Below, one piece after another: positions 34,260 through 42,993 of a DNA stretch of 64,000 nucleotides (within the stretch, counting starts at the first letter, position 1; the number at the start of each line of letters is the position of its first letter). Position numbers and translations under genes: made by a program. The DNA comes from Phycisphaerae bacterium (lineage in GTDB: Bacteria; Planctomycetota; Phycisphaerae; Phycisphaerales; SM1A02), in NCBI GenBank assembly GCA_016873275.1, contig VGXO01000002.1:80383-144382 (forward strand). Direction: 5' to 3'. Below the pieces are notes generated by a model. The model was not told the origin of the DNA. It was given only the letters and a program-made list of their open reading frames with translations, and ran no database searches.

Positions 34260-36398
34260 CTAGGGAGTCATGGACTCGCCGATGGTGTCGCCGAGGTTGA
34301 GCCCCGGATCGGGCTCCTGCATGGTGACGTCGAGCCGCAGGCGCTCCGGATCGACGCCGAGGACGTACTTGATGCGCACCGCCGGGAGCACCTCGGCGAG
34401 CGCCCGCATCAGCGCCCGCTGCTGGTAGAGGACCGGATCGGCGGCGAAGAGCGGCGCCTCGCCGAGCACCTGCTCCGCCTTGCGGCGGGCGTCCATGTGC
34501 AGCTCCCAGCGGCGGGCGCGGGCGGTCGAGATCACGCTCGCGGTCATCGCCCGCGAGTCGAGCAGCATCTGCTCGACGGCGACCTGCGCCTCGAGGTACG
34601 CCGGGGACTCGGTTCCCTCGCGGCGACCGATCTCCCGCAGCGACGCGACCGCGGCGACGATCTCCGCGGCGCGCGACGCGTCGCCCACGAGCGTCGCCAT
34701 GGTGGTGGTGACGGTCTGCCGTGCCTGCTCGACCGCCTTGCGGACGTTCTGCGCGGCGATCGAGAGCTCCTCGAACCGCGCCGACTCCTCCCCCGGCGGA
34801 CGGAGCCGCGGCACCACGATCGAGACGACCTCGATGCCGGTGCGGCGACCGTCGAGGCTCCGCTGGATCCTCGCGCGGAGCTCGGTCACCATCGAGTCGC
34901 CCCGCGGCGAGAGGACGTCGTTCAGCCGCTGCGTCGAGAGGTACTGGGTCACCTCGCGGAGCGCCAGGTCACGGAGCGCCCGCTCCCGCATGTCGAGCGG
35001 CGAGCGCCGCGTCCTCGCCTCGCTCGAGAAGGACAGCCAATCGAGGAGCCCCTCGGCGCGGATCCGGTAGCGGAGGACCACGTCGGCATCGACGAGGGCA
35101 AACTGCTGGGTGACCGCGCTCTCGCCGTCGGGCGCGGGCGACGCGCCAAAGCCGGCGAACGACGCCGCCGCGAGGCGATCCTCCGCGGTCGCGGCGACCG
35201 CCTCCTCGTCCACGCTGGCGGCGACGATGAAGGGACGCCGCTCGGGATCGATCGCCGCCGGGTCGCCCCAGAGGTTCACCGGGCGAGGTCGCGGCACCAC
35301 GCCGCCGAGCGAGATCTCGCGGATCATCGCGACGTCGTGGATCTGGACCCGCTGGAGCGGCCAGGGAAGCTTCAGGAACACGCCGTCGCGGCGGACCTCC
35401 GCGACGCGGCTGCCCTGGCTGAGGAGCACCGCCTGCTTGCCCGGCTCGACCACCACGATCGTCGAGAGCGCGACGAGGACGACGACGCCGAAGCCCACGA
35501 GCCACGCCACGCTCCGCAGGAGGAGGCGATAGCCCCAGGAGCTCGTGATGTCGAAGCCGAACTGGTAGTTGATCGCCTCGTTGACGCTGCGGACGATCGA
35601 GTCCGGCGTGGCGAGGAGGCTCAGGATCCGCGAGTCGAAGGCGGCCCGCGGGACCTCGCCGAGGCGCCGCGGACGGTAGAGGTTCAGGACGAGGTTGAGC
35701 ACTACCTCCGCCGCGGCGGCGGCGAGGAAGAACGCCAGGCCCCTCGCGACGCCGGGCAGCACCGCCGGCTTGTCGAGCAGCTGGAAGACGATCCCGATCG
35801 CGATGGCGAGCGAGACCAGCGCGTTGCCGACCATGATGCCGGCGCCGCCGCGGAGGTTCTGCCACGCGGACTGCTTCGCCATCCCCGCGACGAAGCGGGA
35901 GAAGATGAAGCAGATGAGCGAGAGCCCGAGCGACACCGCCAGCTGCCAGCCGAGGGCGCCACCGATCGAGAACGACTCGACGCCGGCGTTCGGATCGTCC
36001 TGGTCGGCGAACCATCCGAAGGTCCACCACGACAGGAGGGCGAGCACCGCGGCGAAGACGAGGCTGACGATCGGCACCAGCCAGCGGTGCATCAGGTCGA
36101 GCCGGCGGGCCGCGACCTGCGCCTCCGCGCCGGCGGCGAACAACCCATCGCCCGACGCCGCGGCGGTCTCCTCGAACTCGAGCTTCTCGAGCCGCTCGAG
36201 GCGGTGCTGGTTGAAGACCAGCGCCAGCGTCGCCCAGACGAGGATCCCCGGCAGCACGTAGAACGAGCCGAGGAAGAAGACGCTGTCGCCGGCGACGCGG
36301 CCGTAGATCAGGAGCGTCAGCCCGACCCCCAACTGCAGCAGCAGGCCGAGGCCGGCGTTCCGGGTGGCCCGCTGGTAGGCGACGTGGTCGGTCCGCAT
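34260..36398 (-). CDS. SPFH-domain protein with six extra transmembrane helices
   Basis: A 712-residue protein. Residues 1 to about 310 carry six hydrophobic helices that are absent from ordinary HflK. A seventh helix (about 305-325) leads into an SPFH domain (Val-Val-Glu-Pro-Gly-Lys-Gln-Ala-Val) with Gly-Val-Phe-Leu-Lys-Leu-Pro-Trp-Pro. A long helical coiled-coil region rich in Ala, Arg and Glu follows, with a Leu-Arg-Asp-Leu-Ala-Leu-Arg-Glu-Val segment as in HflK. The ATG at 36398 is preferred, but a GTG at 36440 in the same frame adds 14 residues; neither has a clear ribosome binding site. It is the first gene of the leftward operon, divergent from a second permease. Confidence 0.8.
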   Translation of the reverse strand: MRTDHVAYQRATRNAGLGLLLQLGVGLTLLIYGRVAGDSVFFLGSFYVLPGILVWATLALVFNQHRLERLEKLEFEETAAASGDGLFAAGAEAQVAARRLDLMHRWLVPIVSLVFAAVLALLSWWTFGWFADQDDPNAGVESFSIGGALGWQLAVSLGLSLICFIFSRFVAGMAKQSAWQNLRGGAGIMVGNALVSLAIAIGIVFQLLDKPAVLPGVARGLAFFLAAAAAEVVLNLVLNLYRPRRLGEVPRAAFDSRILSLLATPDSIVRSVNEAINYQFGFDITSSWGYRLLLRSVAWLVGFGVVVLVALSTIVVVEPGKQAVLLSQGSRVAEVRRDGVFLKLPWPLQRVQIHDVAMIREISLGGVVPRPRPVNLWGDPAAIDPERRPFIVAASVDEEAVAATAEDRLAAASFAGFGASPAPDGESAVTQQFALVDADVVLRYRIRAEGLLDWLSFSSEARTRRSPLDMRERALRDLALREVTQYLSTQRLNDVLSPRGDSMVTELRARIQRSLDGRRTGIEVVSIVVPRLRPPGEESARFEELSIAAQNVRKAVEQARQTVTTTMATLVGDASRAAEIVAAVASLREIGRREGTESPAYLEAQVAVEQMLLDSRAMTASVISTARARRWELHMDARRKAEQVLGEAPLFAADPVLYQQRALMRALAEVLPAVRIKYVLGVDPERLRLDVTMQEPDPGLNLGDTIGESMTP

Positions 36399-36469
36399 CG
36401 TGGATCGGGTCCGGTCGGTGGAGGACGCGGCGGCGGGCACGCTGCTGCCCCCGCGGCGGGAGGGTTCGC

Positions 36470-36476
36470 TACTGTA
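36470..36476. promoter_or_regulatory. Symmetric divergent -10 element
   Basis: The sequence TACTGTA gives a -10-like TACTGT on the plus strand (36470-36475) and TACAGT on the minus strand (36471-36476). It sits in the 152-base gap between the SPFH gene and the second permease, and could serve both. No matching -35 boxes are seen. Confidence 0.35.
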
Positions 36477-36550
36477 CTGCCCCGGACGAACGGCGGTGCC
36501 CGCTCGCGGGGCATCGTGTCCTCCGGTCCGCAGCCCCCCCGGACTCCACC

Positions 36551-37591
36551 GTGCTCGGCTTCCTCGAACAACTCGGGGCGATCGCCCGAACGACCTTCAT
36601 CGAGAGCATCCGGCAGCCGGTGGTGCTGGTGGTGCTCGTGGCGGCGACGATCTTCGTCATCCTGTCGAACCCGTTCTCCGGCTACACGATGGAGGACGAC
36701 CAGCGGCTCTTCATCGACCTCGCCCTCTCCACGGTCTTCATCGCCGAGGTGATCCTCGCGGCGTTCCTCGCGACGAGCGTGCTCAGCCGCGAGGTGGAGA
36801 ACCGCACGGCGCTGACCGTGCTCTCGAAGCCGGTCGCCCGACCGACCTTCATCCTCGGCAAGTACCTCGGCGTCGCCGCCACGCTGCTCGCGGCGCTCGC
36901 GTTCCTCGCGCTGGTCTTCCTGCTCGTCGAGGTGCACGGGACGATGCAGACGGTCCGCACGCCCTACCACCAGCCGGTCATCACCTTCGGCGTCTCGTCG
37001 CTGGTGCTCGCGCTCCTCGCGGGCACCGCGGCGAACTACCTCTATGGCTGGGCGTTCCCGAGCACGGTGGTGCTGACGGGGATTCCCCTGCTCCTTCTCG
37101 CCTACGTGCTGTCGCTCCTCTTTGCCCACGACTGGGCGCCGCAGGCGATCGGGACGAAGTTCCGCCCGGAGTTCCTGCTCGCGATCGGATCGCTCGCGAT
37201 GGGGCTCCTCATGCTCGTGGCGGTGGCGATCGCCGCAAGCACCCGGCTCGGGCAGCTGCCCACGCTGGTGGTCACGGTGACGGTCTTCCTGCTCGGACTG
37301 CTGTCGGACTGGCTCTTCGGGCGGACGATCATCCGACTCGACGCCGAGCTCGCAGCGCGACCGCCGGGGGAAGGGTCGCTGCTGGATGGCGCGAGGCTCC
37401 TGCACGGCTTCTGCCGCGTCATGTACTCGATCGTGCCGGACTTCCAGGTCTTCTGGCTCGCCGACGCCCTCACCCAGAAGCGGACGATTCCCGCCGACTA
37501 CTTCGCGGTGACCCTGCCCTACGGCGTGATGATGATCGTCGCGATCCTCTCGATCGCGACCATCCTCTTCCAGAGGCGCGAGATCAGCTGA
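36551..37591 (+). CDS. ABC-2 type permease
   Basis: A 346-residue membrane protein with a GTG start and about seven hydrophobic helices. It carries the same cytoplasmic signature as the larger permease of the neighbouring operon: Ser-Arg-Glu-Val-Glu-Asn-Arg-Thr, Val-Leu-Ser-Lys-Pro-Val-Ala-Arg, then Leu-Gly-Lys-Tyr-Leu-Gly. This is typical of NosY/NatB-like ABC-2 permeases. It has no ATPase on its strand, so the ATPase at 30576 is the obvious partner. A soluble loop around 270-300 is the only sizable non-membrane part. It is transcribed alone and ends in a short hairpin. Confidence 0.82.
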   Translation: MLGFLEQLGAIARTTFIESIRQPVVLVVLVAATIFVILSNPFSGYTMEDDQRLFIDLALSTVFIAEVILAAFLATSVLSREVENRTALTVLSKPVARPTFILGKYLGVAATLLAALAFLALVFLLVEVHGTMQTVRTPYHQPVITFGVSSLVLALLAGTAANYLYGWAFPSTVVLTGIPLLLLAYVLSLLFAHDWAPQAIGTKFRPEFLLAIGSLAMGLLMLVAVAIAASTRLGQLPTLVVTVTVFLLGLLSDWLFGRTIIRLDAELAARPPGEGSLLDGARLLHGFCRVMYSIVPDFQVFWLADALTQKRTIPADYFAVTLPYGVMMIVAILSIATILFQRREIS

Positions 37592-37605
37592 GTCGGTTCG
37601 AGCGT

Positions 37606-37619
37606 CCCGCCGCGGCGGG
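37606..37619. terminator. Short palindrome between convergent genes
   Basis: A perfect 14-base palindrome, CCCGCCGCGGCGGG, lies between the permease and the convergent membrane protein gene. It has no T-tract. Confidence 0.3.
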
Positions 37620-37627
37620 CCCGTCCG

Positions 37628-38236
37628 TCACGACCACGTCTCCATCTCCGCCCGCCGACCGCGGTCCGACAGCATCCAGCCCGCGATCACCGGGAAGGCG
37701 CCGATGGCAAGCACCGACGCGACGAGCCCGAGCTGCGACCACCGCATCAGCGACTCGCGGCTGAGCCCGCTGCCTCCGCCCACCGAGACCTGCACCGAGC
37801 CGCGGCGTCCGGATCCTCCCGAGGGCGCCTGCTGCTGCGCGTCCTCGATCATCCGCAGCTGCGAGTCCACCTGCTGGGGAAGGGTCACGTAGCCGAACGC
37901 CGCCGCCCCGAGGAGGACGAGGATCCGCGCCACCACCCAGACGCGGACCAGCGTCGCGCCGAGCCTTCTCCGGCGCATCAAGACGATGCCGCCGATCAGC
38001 AGCACGACCCCGAGCAGGATGGCGACCGCGCCGCTTCCCAACTGCACGGCGGTCACCATCTCGGGCAGACCCGCGCCTTGGGCGTTGAACGCCAGGAAGG
38101 CGAGCCCCACGGCGTTCACCAGGATCCCGAGCAGCGCGTAGACGAGGCAGACCACGCCCAGACCCGTCGCCCAGGCGCTCTCTGCGGGCACCGGCGCGGA
38201 CCCCGGCGCCTCGATCGGCGGGGCGTCAGCCGCCAC
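37628..38236 (-). CDS. Small four-helix membrane protein of unknown function
   Basis: A 202-residue protein with four hydrophobic helices, at about 30-50, 65-88, 95-120 and 165-190. A polar loop between helices 3 and 4 holds a Gly/Ser-rich segment. I do not recognise a family. The GTG start overlaps the stop of the ClpP-like gene, so the two are coupled and the protein is likely a partner in the membrane, perhaps comparable to the membrane part of NfeD proteins. The longer open frame to 38401 runs against the upstream gene and is rejected. Confidence 0.6.
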   Translation of the reverse strand: MAADAPPIEAPGSAPVPAESAWATGLGVVCLVYALLGILVNAVGLAFLAFNAQGAGLPEMVTAVQLGSGAVAILLGVVLLIGGIVLMRRRRLGATLVRVWVVARILVLLGAAAFGYVTLPQQVDSQLRMIEDAQQQAPSGGSGRRGSVQVSVGGGSGLSRESLMRWSQLGLVASVLAIGAFPVIAGWMLSDRGRRAEMETWS

Positions 38237-39617
38237 GGCGCATCTGACCGAGCTGCCGTCGCATCTCCGCAAGCTGGCGGCGGAGCGGCTCCGGATCCTG
38301 CGGCAGACCGACCTCGTAGACGCAGACCGGATAGCAGCGGTCGTACCAGCGCAGGATCTCCTGCAGGATCTGGATCTGCGTGCCGAGCACCACCGACGCA
38401 TCGCCGGTCCCGGTGCCCTTGTAGTTGAGACGCTGCACGAGCTTCGGCAGCTCCTCCTGCGCCTCCTTCACCGTCCGCTGCCACTCGTCGTGGATCTTGC
38501 GACCGATGCCGTTGGCGGCTTCCTTCCACTCGGGGAGCTGCATCAGCTTCGCGAGCTGCTCCTGCGTGTCCGCGGTGCCTTGGCTGTAGCCGCTGTGGAG
38601 GGCGTTGCTCGCATTCAGGGTGAGGTTGTTCTTCTCGTCGGAGAGGTCGAACTCGCCCTCCATCGTGTTGAAGTAGGTGACCTTGCCGGTCTCGGGGTCC
38701 CTGTCGTAGGAGACCATCAAGGGCGCGTGGATCATCGCCTGCACCACGTAGCGGTTGCGACCGCCCGACTCCGCGACCTCGCCGCACCGCTCGAGCCACG
38801 CCTGCAGCTGGGGTCCGGACGCCGCGGTGGTGCCCGCGAACATCGTGATCGCCCCGAGGGCGCCGACGCTCATGTAGTAGTTCTCGTCGCAGTGAAGCGC
38901 GGTGAATGCTCCGCCCGAGATCGCCTCCTTGATCCACGCCACCATGCGGTGCCGCTTCTTGAGGTCGTTGATCGTGGCGCCGACCTTGTCGCCCTCGATC
39001 ACGAGACCACCTGGGCTGTCGATCAGGAGCACGATGATCTGACCGGGACCGTACTTGTCGGCTTCCTCGCCGATCTTCTCGATCTCGTCGTGGCGGAGCC
39101 CGATGCCGAGGGTGCCCGAGAGCGGCAGCAGGAACACGCCAGGCCAGTCGCTCGATGCGGCGCTGCGGTTCGGTCCAGCGTCCTTGCCGCCGGTTGCCGG
39201 CGCGGTTGAGGTTGAGGTCGCGCTGGTCCTGGGGCTCGTCGAAGTCGCGGGCTTCGTCGGCGACGAGTCCGTCGATCCTGCCGCGCCCGCCTCGAGGGTC
39301 GTCATCGAGGTGATGTCGCCGATCAGGATCGTCTTCGTCGCGGTCTTGCCGGCGATGGTGCCCTCGACCTGCACGAACCGCTTCTCGACCGCCTTGAGCG
39401 TGCCCTGCAGCGTCTGCGAGACGCCGCCCTCCTGATACTGGACCTCGACGCGGTCGCCGACGTCGCCGCGCCAGCTGCGACCGTTGCGGAAGGTGAGCTG
39501 CTCCGCCGCCATCGCCGAGGGGATGGGAGACGCGACGGCGGTCATCGAGAGGACGCTCCCGAGCAGTCCCGCCCCCACCACGAGCGAGAGCACGAAGGTT
39601 CCGAGGCGGGTCTTCAC
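38226..39617 (-). CDS. Secreted ClpP/SppA-class (NfeD-like) protease fold
   Basis: A 463-residue protein with a signal peptide ending about residue 37 (Ala-Met-Ala-Ala). A small beta-rich domain follows (about 40-110), then a Ser/Thr/Pro/Ala linker (about 110-155) and a ClpP/crotonase fold (about 155-330). Key marks are Ile-Asp-Ser-Pro-Gly-Gly at 199-204, and Ala-Ile-Ser-Gly-Gly-Ala with Ser234 where SppA/NfeD proteases have their nucleophile. A candidate lysine is not certain. A helical tail rich in Arg/Gln ends the protein. NfeD-class members cut stomatin-type SPFH proteins; three SPFH genes are 5 kb away. It probably works in the cell envelope. Confidence 0.75.
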   Translation of the reverse strand: MKTRLGTFVLSLVVGAGLLGSVLSMTAVASPIPSAMAAEQLTFRNGRSWRGDVGDRVEVQYQEGGVSQTLQGTLKAVEKRFVQVEGTIAGKTATKTILIGDITSMTTLEAGAAGSTDSSPTKPATSTSPRTSATSTSTAPATGGKDAGPNRSAASSDWPGVFLLPLSGTLGIGLRHDEIEKIGEEADKYGPGQIIVLLIDSPGGLVIEGDKVGATINDLKKRHRMVAWIKEAISGGAFTALHCDENYYMSVGALGAITMFAGTTAASGPQLQAWLERCGEVAESGGRNRYVVQAMIHAPLMVSYDRDPETGKVTYFNTMEGEFDLSDEKNNLTLNASNALHSGYSQGTADTQEQLAKLMQLPEWKEAANGIGRKIHDEWQRTVKEAQEELPKLVQRLNYKGTGTGDASVVLGTQIQILQEILRWYDRCYPVCVYEVGLPQDPEPLRRQLAEMRRQLGQMRRGG

Positions 39618-39794
39618 GTCGAGGTCTCCTGGTCTGGCGCCGGGCTCGCCGCACGCCTTCGAATCAGTCCGTGACTCCGATCGGTCGAGGGATCCATCGA
39701 GCCCTCGACCGGCGGGCTTCGGCGGCGAACGCCGCCGACGCTTCTACCACCCGAGGGTCCGGCGGGTTGCCGTCGCGGATCCCTCGCGGACGGC

Positions 39795-40949
39795 TCAGCG
39801 ACGACCCGGACCCGCGGGTCCGCCCGCGCCGAGTCCGCCGCCGCCCGCCCCGCCGCCACCCGCGCCTCGCCCGCCGCCGCGGAGCCCCAGGATCTGCTCC
39901 TTGAGCTGCTCGACGAGCACCTCGAGAGCGAGCAGCGACACGCCGTCCCGCTTCCAGCGGTTCTCGACCGCCGGATACTGCTTCATCGCCCCGATCACCT
40001 TCTCGTACAGGTTCTTCGCCGCGCCGAGGTAGCGCACCGCGTCGTCGCCGGATGCCCAGCCGAGGTTCTGCTCGGCGTCCTGCATCCACTTCTTGGTCGC
40101 CTCGTAGGTGCGGCGCCAGTCCTCGACGTACCGCTCGATCAACTTCTGTCCGCTCTCCTGGAGCTGGTACTCGCGCCAGCCCTGGAGGAACGCCACGTCG
40201 TCGAGCGTCTCGGCGATCCCGGCGCAGACGCCGAGGTCCTCGGCGAGCTCGGCGCGGAGGTTGGTGACGTCCTCGGGGGAGCTGTCCACCACCCAGTGCC
40301 CGTTCGTGTCGAGCTTCCAGGTGACCTTGCGTCCCTCGAAGTTGGCGGAGAGCTTGTACTCCGGGCGCATCATCGCCTCGCCGAGCTCGAGCGGATATCC
40401 GCCCTTCTCGAGGAAGCCCTTCCCGATGCCGGTCCACGCCGCCATCATCTTCGCGGCGACGTCGGGGTCCTGCCATCCGCCCGCCATGCGAGAGACGTTC
40501 TGCAGCCCCCACAGCCGCGCGTTGGGCTTCATGTACATCGTCGGCCAGGACATCGCCATCAGCGAGCCGAAGCCGACGGAGTCCTCGACCCACATCACCT
40601 GCGGGTACGCGCTCAGGTCATCGCGGAGCGAGGTCGCGAGCTGGCGGTACTCGCCGAGGAGCCCGAGCCCGGTCTCCGCCCGATCGTCGTCGGCGAGATA
40701 GAAGATGTTGTTGATGTCCGCCGACTCGAGGATGAACACCACGAGGTCGGGGTTCGCCTTCTTGCAGTCCGCCACGATCTCCTCGTAGGCGGAAGGATGG
40801 ATGTCGGTGCCCATCTGCCCGCGCATCGGGATCGGATAGATCACCGGGACCTTGCCGGCGGCGGTCGCGTCGTCGGACGCCGTCGCGGCAGCCGGGGCGG
40901 CGAGGGGGGCGACGATCAAGACGAGGGTGAGGGGACGGAGAAGGCTCAT
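39795..40949 (-). CDS. Secreted ClpP/crotonase-fold paralogue with glycine at the serine position
   Basis: A 384-residue protein with a signal peptide (residues 1 to about 25) and AGGAG before its ATG. The region about 33-150 has the same fold pattern as the neighbour: Asp-Leu-Val-Val-Phe-Ile-Leu-Glu-Ser-Ala, then Met-Trp-Val-Glu-Asp-Ser-Val-Gly-Phe-Gly-Ser-Leu. Aligned by position, Gly126 stands where the neighbour has Ser234, so it may be an inactive pseudoprotease. A later Gly/Ala-rich tail (about 355-384) ends the protein. It lies 177 bases upstream of the active-looking copy, in the same direction. Confidence 0.65.
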   Translation of the reverse strand: MSLLRPLTLVLIVAPLAAPAAATASDDATAAGKVPVIYPIPMRGQMGTDIHPSAYEEIVADCKKANPDLVVFILESADINNIFYLADDDRAETGLGLLGEYRQLATSLRDDLSAYPQVMWVEDSVGFGSLMAMSWPTMYMKPNARLWGLQNVSRMAGGWQDPDVAAKMMAAWTGIGKGFLEKGGYPLELGEAMMRPEYKLSANFEGRKVTWKLDTNGHWVVDSSPEDVTNLRAELAEDLGVCAGIAETLDDVAFLQGWREYQLQESGQKLIERYVEDWRRTYEATKKWMQDAEQNLGWASGDDAVRYLGAAKNLYEKVIGAMKQYPAVENRWKRDGVSLLALEVLVEQLKEQILGLRGGGRGAGGGGAGGGGLGAGGPAGPGRR

Positions 40950-41074
40950 GCGGGCTCCTTGGACTCGGAGGCGGGGCGTCCGGCGACGCGAACGCACGCC
41001 GCGACCCTTCATTGTGGCACCGCTCCCAAGTCGAGTCCAACGAGTCGGGATGGATCTCGACGAGGGAGTTCGGT

Positions 41075-42292
41075 TCAGGATCCCCCGCGTTCGCGGAGCC
41101 GACTCGCGACCGAGAGTGCCTCCTCGGTGGTCCGGACCCGTCCCTCGAGCTGCGCGTCGTAGACCGCCTCGAGGACGCGACCGAGCAGCGGTCCCGGCGC
41201 GAACCCCGCTTCCAGAAGCTCCTTGCCCCGCACCAAGGGCACCGGCTGCCGCTCCCCATGCCGCCGCAGCTCTTCGTCGATCCGATCGACCGAGGCGGGA
41301 TCGACCCCTCGAAGCACCGCCAGCGACGCCTCGAACGCCGGGTCCATGCCCGCCCGCCGCCGCGCGGCGACCGAGAGATCCGACCAGACGTTGATCCGGT
41401 CGATGCCGCGGAACACCCCCTCGAGGCGATCCCGCTCCAGGTTCGAGAGTCCGAGCGCCGACTGCAGGTCCGCCGCGTCTCGGAGGGCGTCGTCGATCCC
41501 GCCTCGATCAAGCCGCCACGCCGCCAAGGCGGTCATCGCGTCGGCGTCGGAGGGAAGTCCCCCAAGCCGTGGATGGGCGGCGACCTGGTGGTCGCCGAGC
41601 AGGCAGCGATCAAGTCCCCACGACTCGAGCAAGGTCGCCGCGCGGGCGCGGTGACGCTCGCCGAGCATGCGGCGCAGCTCCTGCCCGAGCCGCTCGCGGC
41701 TCACGCCACCGAGGTCGCCCCGGAGCGACTCGATCGCCGAGGCGGTCGCCGGATCGATCGACAGCTCGAACCTCGCGGCGAACCTCGCGCCCCGCAGCGC
41801 CCGCAGGCGGTCCTCCGAGAGCCTCGCCGCCGGATCGCCGATCGCCCGCAGCACCCGGTCGCGGAGGTCCTGCTCGCCGCCCACGAAGTCGAGCACCCGC
41901 CCATCGCGGGGGTCCTCGAAGAGCCCGTTGATCGTGAAGTCGCGCCGCATCGCATCGGCACGGGCGTCGGCAAAGCGCACGCCCTCCGGGTGCCGACCAT
42001 CTCGGTACTCGAGGTCCGCCCGGAAGGTCGCGATCTCGAAGGACGCACTCCCTCGGCGGAGGAGCATCACGCCGAACGCCTCGCCCACCCCGATCGCCCG
42101 CGGGAAGACGCCGCGGACCTGCTCGGGCGTCGCGTTGGTCGCGATGTCGAACTCGCGCGGCGCGAGCCCAAGCAGCCGATCCCGCACGCAGCCGCCGGCG
42201 AAGAGCGCCTCGAAGCCCGCCTCGCGGAGCTTCGCCGCGATGCGGACCGCGTCGCCGCGGACGTCGGAGGCTCGGGAAGGACCGCCGCTCAC
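41075..42292 (-). CDS. cca: CCA-adding tRNA nucleotidyltransferase / poly(A) polymerase family
   Basis: A 405-residue class II nucleotidyltransferase. It has Phe-Ala-Gly-Gly-Cys-Val-Arg-Asp at 31-38, the Glu-Phe-Asp-Ile-Ala-Thr-Asn-Ala-Thr-Pro catalytic Asp motif near 48-57, and Arg-Arg-Asp-Phe-Thr-Ile-Asn near 115-121. A helical body follows with Arg-Leu-Arg-Ala-Leu-Arg-Gly-Ala-Arg-Phe-Ala. It adds or repairs the CCA end of tRNA. Some bacteria divide this into CC- and A-adding enzymes, which cannot be separated here. A GTG start overlaps the plsC stop by four bases; it is the last gene of a four-gene operon. Confidence 0.9.
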   Translation of the reverse strand: MSGGPSRASDVRGDAVRIAAKLREAGFEALFAGGCVRDRLLGLAPREFDIATNATPEQVRGVFPRAIGVGEAFGVMLLRRGSASFEIATFRADLEYRDGRHPEGVRFADARADAMRRDFTINGLFEDPRDGRVLDFVGGEQDLRDRVLRAIGDPAARLSEDRLRALRGARFAARFELSIDPATASAIESLRGDLGGVSRERLGQELRRMLGERHRARAATLLESWGLDRCLLGDHQVAAHPRLGGLPSDADAMTALAAWRLDRGGIDDALRDAADLQSALGLSNLERDRLEGVFRGIDRINVWSDLSVAARRRAGMDPAFEASLAVLRGVDPASVDRIDEELRRHGERQPVPLVRGKELLEAGFAPGPLLGRVLEAVYDAQLEGRVRTTEEALSVASRLRERGGS

Positions 42293-42993
42293 GCGGGCAG
42301 ACTATCCGGCGGCGGACGTCGCCCCGCGACCGCCGTCCGCGCCCGCGCCGCCTGCTCGCCGACCGCCTGCTCGAGCAACCCAAGCGCCGCCGACTCCTCC
42401 GCGTCGCACACCGCGGTCGGCTCGATCGCCTCGCCGACCGCGACCACCACCCGTCCGCGGAGGCGGGGTCGGGATCGTCCCTTCGGCCAGACCTCGTGGC
42501 TTCCGGCGACGCCCATCGGCACGATGCGGACCTTCGCCCGCCGGACGAGCAGCAGCACGCCCCGGCGGAAGGGCTGCATGGTGCCGTCCTCGGATCGGGT
42601 GCCCTCGGGGAAGATCGCGACGCACCGTCCCGCGGCAAGCTCGCCGAGCGCCGCCTTCATCGCCGCCGCGTCGCCCCCCTCTCGGCGGACGGGGATGCAG
42701 CCGTAGCTTCGGAGCAGCCGACCGAAGAACCCCTTGAAGAGCGTGTCCCTCGCCATCGGCGAGAACTGCCGGTCGCTCATCGCGCTGCCCACGAGCATGG
42801 GATCGAGAAAGGACACGTGGTTGGCGATCACGAGGACCGCGCCCTCCCGCGGGATGCGGCGGCGATCGAGGACCCGGTAGCGGTAGAGCACCCGCAGCGA
42901 GCACTCGACGAGGAACCGGCAGGCGTCGAACCAGAGGATCGCCGGAATGGATCGCCCCGGGACCCGGCGGCGGAACTGGAGCGGTCCGATCAT
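42289..42993 (-). CDS. plsC: 1-acyl-sn-glycerol-3-phosphate acyltransferase
   Basis: A 234-residue acyltransferase with the catalytic Asn-His59-Val-Ser-Phe-Leu-Asp64 motif and the substrate-binding Phe-Pro-Glu-Gly-Thr-Arg-Ser at about 128-134, plus a Val-Pro-Met-Gly-Val segment. It makes phosphatidic acid from lysophosphatidic acid at the inner membrane. The start overlaps the cmk stop (ATGA); cmk-plsC is a common pair. The protein ends with a Pro/Arg-rich tail. Confidence 0.92.
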   Translation of the reverse strand: MIGPLQFRRRVPGRSIPAILWFDACRFLVECSLRVLYRYRVLDRRRIPREGAVLVIANHVSFLDPMLVGSAMSDRQFSPMARDTLFKGFFGRLLRSYGCIPVRREGGDAAAMKAALGELAAGRCVAIFPEGTRSEDGTMQPFRRGVLLLVRRAKVRIVPMGVAGSHEVWPKGRSRPRLRGRVVVAVGEAIEPTAVCDAEESAALGLLEQAVGEQAARARTAVAGRRPPPDSLPA

